This document shows positions 42,048 to 48,952 of a stretch of DNA of 51,801 nucleotides, one piece after another. Position numbers and translations under genes: made by a program. The notes beneath the pieces were generated by a model, which was given only the letters and a program-made list of their open reading frames with translations, was not told the origin of the DNA and searched no databases. Each line of letters begins with the position of its first letter. Within the stretch, counting starts at the first letter, position 1. The stretch comes from Burkholderiaceae bacterium (GTDB lineage Bacteria > Pseudomonadota > Gammaproteobacteria > Burkholderiales > Burkholderiaceae_D), in NCBI GenBank assembly GCA_019751755.1, contig JAIENA010000233.1, positions 1 to 51,801 of the forward strand, in the 5' to 3' direction.

Positions 42048-42063
42048 TGTGCGCGCACACACA
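42048..42063. promoter_or_regulatory. Crp/Fnr-type palindrome between porin and phospholipase D genes
   Basis: TGTGCG-CGCA-CACACA, with a perfect left half and one mismatch on the right. It lies 38 bp upstream of the porin start and 125 bp upstream of the phospholipase D start. The surrounding CACACA run makes it less certain, and no -10 stands at the class II distance in either direction. Confidence 0.4.
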
Positions 42064-42187
42064 CTGGAGCAGCCGACCGCAGCGGTGTGAACCATGCGCC
42101 AACCATGCGCCAACAATAGCTGAGTTGCAACACAATGGGGCCATCGCCCGCGATCCGCGCGGGCCATCGCACGACAGGGAGATCACG

Positions 42188-43570
42188 ATGGATATCCGGC
42201 GCTGGCGCTACTGGCTCGCCCTCTTGAGCACATGCTGGTCGCTGCTCGCCTGTGCGTCGCTGCCCACCGTGGCGCCGGACGCGCTGACGCCCGCCGGCGC
42301 CGCACGCATCGAAACCGCCAGCGGCAAGGTGGCGGCACCGGCCGCCCTGGCGCTGCTGAAAAAGCGCTGGGCCAAGGGGGCGCTGGACCTGGCCCAGCAA
42401 GCGGCACTGGAAGAAGCCGCGACCGGCGTGCCGCTGATCGCCGGCAACAAGGTGGAGCTGCTGTTCGACGGCCCGCAAACCATGAACGCGATGATGCACG
42501 CCATGACACAGGCGAAAAACCACATCAATTTCGAAACCTATATCTTCGACCAGGATGCGCTGGGCGAACAGTTCGCCAGCCTGTTGCTGGACAAGCAGCG
42601 CCAGGGCGTCACCGTCAACATCCTGTACGACAGCGTCGGCACGCTCGGCGTGCCGCAAGCGTTTTTTGAGCGCATGCGCGCCGGCGGCATCCGGCTGGTG
42701 GCATTCAACCCCGTCAACCCCGCCAAGGTGCGCGGCAATGGCTGGCAAGTCAACCACCGCGACCACCGCAAGATCCTGATTGTCGATGGCAAGGTCGCTT
42801 TTACCGGCGGCGTCAATATCAGCGACACCTATGCCAAGAGTTCGCCATTCCGCTCCAAGCAGCGCGCCACCGATGCCACCCAAGTCGGCTGGCGCGACAC
42901 CCATGTGCGCATTGAAGGGCCGGCCGTGGCGGCCTTCCAGTGGCTGTTCATCCAGGCCTGGGCCGGCCAGGACGCCGACGATTTACGCGATGCGCACTAT
43001 TTCCCGCCCCTGTCGGTGGCGGGCGAGCGCATCGTGCGGGTCCTGGGCAGCAGTCCGGGTGGCCAGTTTGAAATCTACAAGGCGTATTCACTGGCGATCC
43101 AGGAAGCCAGGAAGTCGATCCACATCACGATGGCGTATTTTGTGCCGGACCAGCAAACACTCGACGCCTTGAAGGACGCCGCGCAACGCGGGGTCGATGT
43201 GCGCATCGTGCTGCCCGGCATATCGGACAGCGGCCTGGTGTTCCACGCGGGGCGCGCGTTTTACGACGACCTGCTGTCGTCCGGCGTGAAAATCCATGAG
43301 TTGAAACTGGCCGTGCTGCACGCGAAAACCGCCGTTATCGACGGCGTCTGGTCGACCGTCGGCTCGACCAACCTCGACACCCGCAGCTTCCTGCACAACA
43401 GCGAAGTCAGCGTCATCGTCATCGGCGCCGGCTTTGGCGGGGAAATGGAGCGGGCGTTCCAGGAAGATATAAAAAACTCCACCGAGATCACGCTCGAGGC
43501 CTGGCGCGCGCGGCCGTGGCGCCTGCGCTTCAAGGAATGGTCAGCGCGGATCTGGGATTATTGGCTATAG
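42188..43570 (+). CDS. Phospholipase D-family protein (cardiolipin-synthase-like)
   Basis: A 460-residue enzyme with two HKD motifs: HRKILIVD in HRDHRKILIVDGKVAFTGG, and HAKTAVID followed by STVGSTN. Both are complete, and the spacing fits ClsB/ClsC-type cardiolipin synthases. The N-terminus is a signal or anchor with LLACAS, which could be a lipobox, so it may be a periplasm-facing lipoprotein. ATG 42188 follows GGGAG. It is convergent with a PAP2/lipid-kinase/phosphoesterase operon, making a phospholipid-handling group. Confidence 0.9.
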   Translation: MDIRRWRYWLALLSTCWSLLACASLPTVAPDALTPAGAARIETASGKVAAPAALALLKKRWAKGALDLAQQAALEEAATGVPLIAGNKVELLFDGPQTMNAMMHAMTQAKNHINFETYIFDQDALGEQFASLLLDKQRQGVTVNILYDSVGTLGVPQAFFERMRAGGIRLVAFNPVNPAKVRGNGWQVNHRDHRKILIVDGKVAFTGGVNISDTYAKSSPFRSKQRATDATQVGWRDTHVRIEGPAVAAFQWLFIQAWAGQDADDLRDAHYFPPLSVAGERIVRVLGSSPGGQFEIYKAYSLAIQEARKSIHITMAYFVPDQQTLDALKDAAQRGVDVRIVLPGISDSGLVFHAGRAFYDDLLSSGVKIHELKLAVLHAKTAVIDGVWSTVGSTNLDTRSFLHNSEVSVIVIGAGFGGEMERAFQEDIKNSTEITLEAWRARPWRLRFKEWSARIWDYWL

Positions 43571-43609
43571 TGGCTAAGTGGCTATAGTGGCTGTGCTCGC
43601 CGCGCGGCG

Positions 43610-44422
43610 TCACCCGCAGTGTTCCGGTTTCCACGCATCGCCGCGCCGGCAAAACGTTTCCTTGGCGGCCGGCACGAAATCCGCGCCATCCCAGCGGTAG
43701 CGTTCCACCTGCACCCGGCCCTTTTCCACCCGCAGCACATTGAAGGAATTGTCCTCGCCGCGGGTGCGCGTCGACGTCGCCGTGCCGGCCTGCACGGCCA
43801 GCGCGGCATAGCCGGTGATCGGGTAGCGCTCATCGCTGCTGCCGGCGTGGCTGGTGTGGACATGGCCGGCCAGCAGCAGATCGACGCCACAGCCGGCAAA
43901 CGCCTGCATCGCCATCGGCGCGCGGTCCACCAGGTGCGCCGCATCGAAATGGACCGGCAAGTCGAACGGGTGGTGCGTGACCACGATCCGGACCCGGTCG
44001 CCCGTCACGGCGCCAAAACGCTGCTGCAGCAAGGCCACCTGCTGCTGGTTGATGCGGCCATCCTTGATGGTCAGCGAGCGGGCGGTATTCATGCCCAGCA
44101 CGGCAATTTCGTCATCGATATAAACCGGCGCCAGGTCATCGCTGACGTGCCGCCGGTACTTGTGCAACGGTGTCAAAAAGCGCGCCACGACATTGAACAG
44201 GGGGATGTCATGGTTGCCGGGCACCACGATTTGCGGGCCGGGCAAGGTGTCGAGCCAGGCCCTCGCTTGCTGGAACTGGTGGCTGCGGGCGCGCTGCGTC
44301 AAGTCGCCCGACACCACCACCAGGTTGGGCGCCAGCTGTTCGATGCAGGCGCGCAATGGCGCCAGCAAAGCCGCGTCGGTCCGCCCGAAATGCAAATCCG
44401 ATAAATGCACGAGGGTACGCAT
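43610..44422 (-). CDS. Calcineurin-like metallophosphoesterase
   Basis: A 270-residue cytosolic phosphoesterase with the dinuclear-metal motifs in order: LSDLHFG, VVSGDLTQ, VPGNHD, VVTHHPFD and AGHVHTSH. It resembles the CpdA/3',5'-cyclic nucleotide phosphodiesterase branch, but the substrate could also be a phospholipid head group. It is the last gene of the PAP2 / lipid kinase / phosphoesterase operon, 15 bp after the kinase gene. If it cleaves cAMP it could touch Crp/Fnr signalling; this is only a suggestion. Confidence 0.88.
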   Translation of the reverse strand: MRTLVHLSDLHFGRTDAALLAPLRACIEQLAPNLVVVSGDLTQRARSHQFQQARAWLDTLPGPQIVVPGNHDIPLFNVVARFLTPLHKYRRHVSDDLAPVYIDDEIAVLGMNTARSLTIKDGRINQQQVALLQQRFGAVTGDRVRIVVTHHPFDLPVHFDAAHLVDRAPMAMQAFAGCGVDLLLAGHVHTSHAGSSDERYPITGYAALAVQAGTATSTRTRGEDNSFNVLRVEKGRVQVERYRWDGADFVPAAKETFCRRGDAWKPEHCG

Positions 44423-44437
44423 GGTGTTCTCCGGGAC

Positions 44438-45379
44438 TCAGCGTGGCACGATGCGCGGCACCATCACGGTCAGCGCACCGGGCCGGATCCGATACGCCAG
44501 CGGCGGCTGCATAACGGTAACTTCGCCATCGGTGGCCACGCGCAGGCGCGTTTTACGGGTATCGATGGTCAACTCACGCGCGGCGGCGACGTCGAAATCA
44601 CGCTGCTGCGCCAGCCGTCCCATCAGCGCATGCCAGGCCAGCCGCACCAGGCCCAGCCGGGTGGGCCGCTGCGCCACATACAGGCTGAGCTGGCCTTCGT
44701 TCAGGCACGCGCGCTCGCCGATATTCAAGCCTTGCATCTGGTACGCATTGTTGCCGATAAAAACAAACGGCGTGCGGCGCGCATGGGCCACGCCATTGAC
44801 TTCCAGCCGCACACTGAGAAAGGGATAGCGCTTCAGCACGGCCAGCGCGGCCCAGCCAAACGCCAGCCACTTGCCGCGCCCCAGGCGGCGCTGTTGGCGT
44901 TCACGGTCGCGCACGATATCCGGATACAGGCCCAGGCTGGAGTTGTTCAGGAAAATGCGGCCATTGACGTCACCGACATCGACCCGCATCGGCCTGCCCT
45001 GCGCCAGGTTGGCAATCGCATCATCGAGCGCGAGCGGGATCTTCAAATCCTTGGCAAAGTGGTTCAGGGTGCCCAGCGGCAGTACGCCGTAGCGGACCTC
45101 GGTATCCACCAGCACCGACGCCACCGCGTTGATGGTGCCATCGCCGCCGCCGGCGGCCACCAGCGTGACCCCGCGCGCCAGCGCCGCGCGGGCGGCGGCA
45201 ATCAATTCTTCACCACTGTGCGCCAGCGTGATATCGGCCAGCAGCCCCTGGGCGGCAAATTTTTCATGCAATTGCTGCTGGAATTGGGCGCAATAGCCCA
45301 GTCCGGCGCCAGCATTGATGATGACCGCGACCGGCGTGCGTTTCTCCGTCGGTTTCTCCATCGGTTTCTCCATCGTCAT
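44438..45379 (-). CDS. Diacylglycerol-kinase-family lipid kinase (YegS/BmrU-like)
   Basis: A 313-residue DAGK_cat-fold enzyme. The nucleotide loop GGGDGTINAVAS and the GVLPLGTLNHFAKDL motif are intact, and the C-terminal beta domain ends near GALTVMVP. It phosphorylates a lipid such as diacylglycerol or phosphatidylglycerol. Its ATG at 45377-45379 overlaps the PAP2 stop (ATGA). The first 15 residues repeat MEKPMEKPTEKR, a slightly degenerate tandem coding repeat. A kinase and a lipid phosphatase in coupled translation suggest opposing control of phosphatidate. Confidence 0.9.
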   Translation of the reverse strand: MTMEKPMEKPTEKRTPVAVIINAGAGLGYCAQFQQQLHEKFAAQGLLADITLAHSGEELIAAARAALARGVTLVAAGGGDGTINAVASVLVDTEVRYGVLPLGTLNHFAKDLKIPLALDDAIANLAQGRPMRVDVGDVNGRIFLNNSSLGLYPDIVRDRERQQRRLGRGKWLAFGWAALAVLKRYPFLSVRLEVNGVAHARRTPFVFIGNNAYQMQGLNIGERACLNEGQLSLYVAQRPTRLGLVRLAWHALMGRLAQQRDFDVAAARELTIDTRKTRLRVATDGEVTVMQPPLAYRIRPGALTVMVPRIVPR

Positions 45380-46110
45380 AGCGGCCGCCCTTCACGCCGG
45401 CGGCGCCAGGTCGACACGCCGGTGATGCACACCGCCAGCCAGCCCACGCCTTCCAGCACGGCGCCCAGGATGTCGGTCGGATAGTGCGCGCCCAAATACA
45501 TGCGGCTGGCCGCCACCAGCAAGACCATCAGCAGCGCGCCCGCCACCGCCAGCACGCGCGTACCGCGCCGCGCCGCCGTCATGACCAGGTACGACGCCAG
45601 CAAGCCGTAAAACAGTGTGGCGGAAGAGGTATGGCCACTGGGGAAACTATAGGTCGATAAACTCACAATGGGCTCCTCGAAGACGGGCCGGGCCCGTTGA
45701 TACACCTGTTTCAGCACGACATTCAGCAGCATGCCGCCCGGCACCGCCAGCGCCAGTGCCAGCATCCAGTAGCGCTGCCCCTGGCGCCGCAGCCACCATA
45801 GCAGTGCGGCGGTCAGCAGCACCATGCCAGGCACACTGTGCACATGGGTAAAAGCCAGCATCAACGCCGTCAGCAGGCCATACGCGGGATCGCGCGCCAG
45901 CGCATGCAGCCACTGTGACACATGGACGTCGAACGCGGCCAACCCTTGCAAGCGCATCACATCGTCCGCCAGTTCGGCAAACAAGACCGTCGCGACCGCC
46001 AGCAACAGCCCCCCGGTCGTCAGGTGCAGGCCGAATTCCGACTCCGGCGCAAGGCGGGCTTCAATGAATCGCAGGAGGCGGCGGGTGGCGCGGGCAGGCA
46101 AGGTAGTCAA
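45376..46110 (-). CDS. PAP2-family membrane phosphatase
   Basis: A 244-residue inner-membrane protein with about five or six transmembrane helices. All three PAP2 catalytic motifs are present: KQVYQRARP (C1), FPSGHTSS (C2) and SRMYLGAHYPTD (C3). It dephosphorylates phosphatidate, phosphatidylglycerophosphate or undecaprenyl pyrophosphate. First gene of a three-gene lipid operon. Confidence 0.92.
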   Translation of the reverse strand: MTTLPARATRRLLRFIEARLAPESEFGLHLTTGGLLLAVATVLFAELADDVMRLQGLAAFDVHVSQWLHALARDPAYGLLTALMLAFTHVHSVPGMVLLTAALLWWLRRQGQRYWMLALALAVPGGMLLNVVLKQVYQRARPVFEEPIVSLSTYSFPSGHTSSATLFYGLLASYLVMTAARRGTRVLAVAGALLMVLLVAASRMYLGAHYPTDILGAVLEGVGWLAVCITGVSTWRRRREGRPL

Positions 46111-46275
46111 GGCAGTCAGGTGGGTGCGGCAGGCACCCCGTAGTGGTCAGATGGCGCCATGTTACCCGCCCCCTGCTCGCCGCGAAAGCGCTGCGCTGTG
46201 CGATTGTCGGCTGATCCCGCCGGGCTTGTCAGTATGCCAGCACACACAAGAAGTGTGGTCTATACGACAAATCAA

Positions 46276-46310
46276 CTGATTTTCCATACAGCCTGTGTTT
46301 TTATACAGTA
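46276..46310 (+). promoter_or_regulatory. Two tandem LexA-like SOS boxes
   Basis: CTGT-N8-ACAG at 46293-46308, extended by TA on the right, matches the classical LexA box with an AT-rich core. A second copy with one mismatch, CTGA-N8-ACAG, lies at 46276-46291, 17 bp away centre to centre. Both precede the small gene at 46367. LexA recognising CTGT-N8-ACAG is established for beta- and gammaproteobacteria. Confidence 0.6.
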
Positions 46311-46366
46311 GTTGTGATACAGTGTTATCCATTGCAGCACACAACCTCACTCTCGAAGGAATAGCG

Positions 46367-46597
46367 ATGACTTACCTCAATAGCAGCTTCGGCTCCCGTT
46401 TTGGCCTGGAATATGCCCCGACGTCTTTCCTGGCGCGCTTTGGCCGCCGCGAAGTGCTGGTCACCCGTGATTTCCGCAAACGCTTTTATACCGTCAACCC
46501 GATCATCGAGTGCGACACCGGTGTCCAGCCAGGCCACGTCGAAATCCTGCTGCTGCGCCGCTGGCTGCTGATCCTGTCGAAGGCGTCGATGCACTGA
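46367..46597 (+). CDS. Small protein, candidate SOS-regulated
   Basis: A 76-residue basic protein from ATG 46367, with GAAGGA upstream. The sequence is mixed and compact: YLNSSFGSRFGLEY, the Arg-rich RFGRREVLVTRDFRKRF and a hydrophobic C-terminal HVEILLLRRWLLILSK. I recognise no family. The C-terminal helix is amphipathic to hydrophobic and may contact the membrane or a partner, as small SOS cell-division inhibitors do, but there is no homology evidence. It is convergent with the LysR gene. Confidence 0.6.
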   Translation: MTYLNSSFGSRFGLEYAPTSFLARFGRREVLVTRDFRKRFYTVNPIIECDTGVQPGHVEILLLRRWLLILSKASMH

Positions 46598-46635
46598 TCG
46601 CTGCTGAGCGGAAGCTGCCAGCGCTGGCAGATCTG

Positions 46636-47535
46636 CTAAAGCTGCTGATATTGCTCGCGTAAGAAGTCGCGCAGCAACAGCACGGTCGGCGTCACTTGCG
46701 CCCGGTGCATGCACACCAAGTGCAGTGGCGTCGGCTCTCCCAGCCACTCCGGCAGCACCATCTGCAAACGGCCATGGCGCAGGTCTTCCGTCAGGTCCAT
46801 GCGCGATTTGTAGACGATACCCTGCCCCGCCACGGCCCAGCGCCGCACCAGGTCGGCGTCGTCGGCACAGCGGTTGCCGTTCACTTGTATCGTCACGGGC
46901 ACGCCGCCTTCGGGGGGGTAAAACGTCCAGCGGTTATGGACGATCTCGTCCAGCACATAGCACAGGCAATTGTGGCGCGCCAGATCCGCCAGCGACGCCG
47001 GCTTGCCATGCTTGCGCAGGTACTCCGGCGACGCCGCCAGGGCGCGCCGGTTATCCGGCGCGATCGGCATCGCCACCATGGTCGAGTCATCCTGGCGGCC
47101 ATAGCGCAGCGCCAGGTCGACCGGCTGGCGGAACATGTCGGCCTGACGGTCGCTGATGCTGATCTGGTAATGCACCTCCGGATAGCGTGCCTGGAATTTA
47201 TCGAGCCAGTACAACAAGGTATTGCGTCCCAGGTCGGACGGCATGGCGATCCGTAACAGGCCGCCCGGGGTTTCCTTGCGCTGCACCAGCTTGTCATGCC
47301 CCTCCTTGAGTTGGCGCAGCGCTTCGCGCGCATGCAGCAGGTAGTGCTCGCCCTCGTCGGTCAGACGCAGCCTGCGCGTGGTGCGCACGAACAGGCGCAA
47401 TCCGAGCGTGCCTTCCAGCCGCTTGAGCGCGGCGGATGCCAGCGCCGGCGACATTTCCAGGGTGCGCGCCGCCGCCGACAAACTCCCTTCATCGGCCGTC
47501 CGCACAAATACCGTTAAATCATCAAGCCGCAACAA
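46636..47535 (-). CDS. LysR-family transcriptional regulator
   Basis: A 299-residue LTTR. The N-terminal winged helix is typical (LDDLTVFVRTADEGSLSAAARTLEMSPALASAALKRLE), followed by a linker helix and a periplasmic-binding-type effector domain ending in FLREQYQQL. The start is a TTG at 47533-47535. It is divergent from an alcohol dehydrogenase gene, the normal LTTR-target layout, with a T-N11-A palindrome between them. Confidence 0.92.
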   Translation of the reverse strand: MLRLDDLTVFVRTADEGSLSAAARTLEMSPALASAALKRLEGTLGLRLFVRTTRRLRLTDEGEHYLLHAREALRQLKEGHDKLVQRKETPGGLLRIAMPSDLGRNTLLYWLDKFQARYPEVHYQISISDRQADMFRQPVDLALRYGRQDDSTMVAMPIAPDNRRALAASPEYLRKHGKPASLADLARHNCLCYVLDEIVHNRWTFYPPEGGVPVTIQVNGNRCADDADLVRRWAVAGQGIVYKSRMDLTEDLRHGRLQMVLPEWLGEPTPLHLVCMHRAQVTPTVLLLRDFLREQYQQL

Positions 47536-47550
47536 TTATCAAAAATCCTT

Positions 47551-47563
47551 TGAAAGTGTTTCA
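47551..47563. promoter_or_regulatory. LysR-type operator
   Basis: TGAAA-GTG-TTTCA is a perfect dyad of T-N11-A form. It lies 16 bp upstream of the LysR start and 75 bp upstream of the dehydrogenase start, suited to autorepression and activation of the divergent gene. Confidence 0.65.
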
Positions 47564-47637
47564 CTGTAAGCAGTCTTTTTCTGCGCTCCGAAATAAATCA
47601 TGATACTCCCATCCCCACCACACATTCAGGAGTCTCC

Positions 47638-48651
47638 ATGAAAGCCATCGCCTATCACGCCAGCCTGCCAATCGACCACGCCGACGCCCTGGTGGACATC
47701 GAACTGCCGGCGCCACACGTATCCGGCCGCGATCTGCTGGTCGAAGTCAAGGCCGTGTCGGTCAACCCGGTCGATACCAAAATCCGCCGCAATGTCGCCC
47801 CCGGCGAAGGCCAGGCCAAGGTACTGGGCTGGGATGCGGCCGGCATCGTCAAGGCGGTCGGTCCGGACGTGACCTTGTTCAAGGCCGGTGATGCAGTGTG
47901 GTATGCGGGCGACCTGACCCGTCCCGGCACCAACAGTGAATTGCACCTGGTCGATGAACGCATCGTCGGCCGCAAGCCCGCCAGCCTGGACTTTGGCCAT
48001 GCCGCCGCCCTGCCACTGACGGCGATCACGGCCTGGGAAATGCTGTTCGACCGCCTGCAAGTGCCACGCACGCCGGAACGACGCAACGAAGCTATCCTGG
48101 TGATCGGCGCCGCCGGCGGCGTCGGCTCGATCCTGGTGCAACTGGCGCGCCAGTTGACCGGCCTGACCGTGATCGGCACCGCGTCGCGCGCCGATACGGC
48201 GGCCTGGGTCGAGCAATTGGGCGCGCACCATGTGATCGACCACGGCAAGCCGCTCAACGAGGAAATCGCCCGCCTCGGCCTGCCGCCGGTGAAATACGTG
48301 GCGGCGCTGACGCACACCGACCAACACTTTGGCGCGATTGTCGAGTTGATTGCGCCGCAGGGCAAACTGGCGCTGATCGACGATCCGGAGATGCTGGACG
48401 TGCGCGCCCTGAAACGCAAGAGCATCTCGCTGCACTGGGAACTGATGTTTACCCGCTCGATGTTCCAGACCGAGGACATGGCGCAGCAACATGCGCTGCT
48501 GAACGACGTGGCGGCGCTGGTCGACAGCGGCGTGCTGAAAACCACCGTCGGCGAACGCTTCGGCGCCATCAATGCCGCCAACCTGAAACGCGCGCACGCG
48601 CTGATTGAAAGCCACCGCGCCAAGGGCAAGATCGTGCTGGAAGGGTTTTAA
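47638..48651 (+). CDS. Zinc-type alcohol dehydrogenase-like / quinone oxidoreductase-family protein
   Basis: A 337-residue MDR-superfamily protein. GroES-like N-terminal domain with VSVNPVDTKIRR and GWDAAGIV, then a Rossmann domain with LVIGAAGGVGSILVQLAR. The catalytic-zinc Cys of true ADHs is not evident, so a zinc-independent NADPH quinone or enone reductase is more likely, in line with the zinc-binding-ADH-family-1 subgroup. ATG 47638 follows AGGAGTC. Under control of the divergent LysR gene. Confidence 0.88.
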   Translation: MKAIAYHASLPIDHADALVDIELPAPHVSGRDLLVEVKAVSVNPVDTKIRRNVAPGEGQAKVLGWDAAGIVKAVGPDVTLFKAGDAVWYAGDLTRPGTNSELHLVDERIVGRKPASLDFGHAAALPLTAITAWEMLFDRLQVPRTPERRNEAILVIGAAGGVGSILVQLARQLTGLTVIGTASRADTAAWVEQLGAHHVIDHGKPLNEEIARLGLPPVKYVAALTHTDQHFGAIVELIAPQGKLALIDDPEMLDVRALKRKSISLHWELMFTRSMFQTEDMAQQHALLNDVAALVDSGVLKTTVGERFGAINAANLKRAHALIESHRAKGKIVLEGF

Positions 48652-48775
48652 TCCAGGCGCCAGCGTGTACTTGACGTTGCGTGCACGCGACGCTGGCGAT
48701 TCCGACCAAACCCCGTCAAAATGAACCACACGAAAGCTTTTCCTGGTTTCTATTAATGGAATTGCATCATCAACC
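48652..48775. other. Intergenic hairpin and spacer after the dehydrogenase
   Basis: CGCCAGCGT (48658-48666) and ACGCTGGCG (48690-48698) can close a stem around a 23-nt interior that itself pairs in part; it may end the dehydrogenase transcript, though no T-run follows. The remainder holds no gene and becomes AT-rich toward the operators. Confidence 0.5.
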
Positions 48776-48834
48776 GGGGATTTTGTTTAATTTGAAACAA
48801 AATCCCCGCATTGTTTGATTTGAGACAAATCAAA
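48775..48834. promoter_or_regulatory. Paired AT-rich palindromic operators upstream of the metallohydrolase gene
   Basis: Two similar dyads lie in direct order. The first is a 14-bp stem at 48775-48808 (CGGGGATTTTGTTT with a 6-nt centre and its complement). The second is TTTGATTTG-AGA-CAAATCAAA at 48814-48834. Aligned, they share TTGTTTRATTTGARACAA at 48783-48800 and 48811-48828, centres 28 bp apart. Repetition of the same core suggests a regulator binding two sites, not a simple terminator. Confidence 0.6.
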
Positions 48835-48952
48835 GCGGTTTATAAACAATTCGTCTTAATTTCCAAGCTAATTTGAATTTGTTCCTCTTGTTTTGCAAGT
48901 GCATAGTGGCCTCGCTGTCACTATTGACTTACAACTATTACAAGAGGGAACC

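Noticed and set aside
41996..42187. Upstream extension of the phospholipase D frame
   Set aside because: The frame is open, but the ATG at 42188 has GGGAG and starts a normal signal/anchor sequence; the extension has no ribosome site and covers the promoter region.
46186..46201. TGTGCG half-site as another Crp/Fnr-type site
   Set aside because: Only the left half matches (TGTGCG-ATTG-TCGGCT) and no promoter lies at the required distance.
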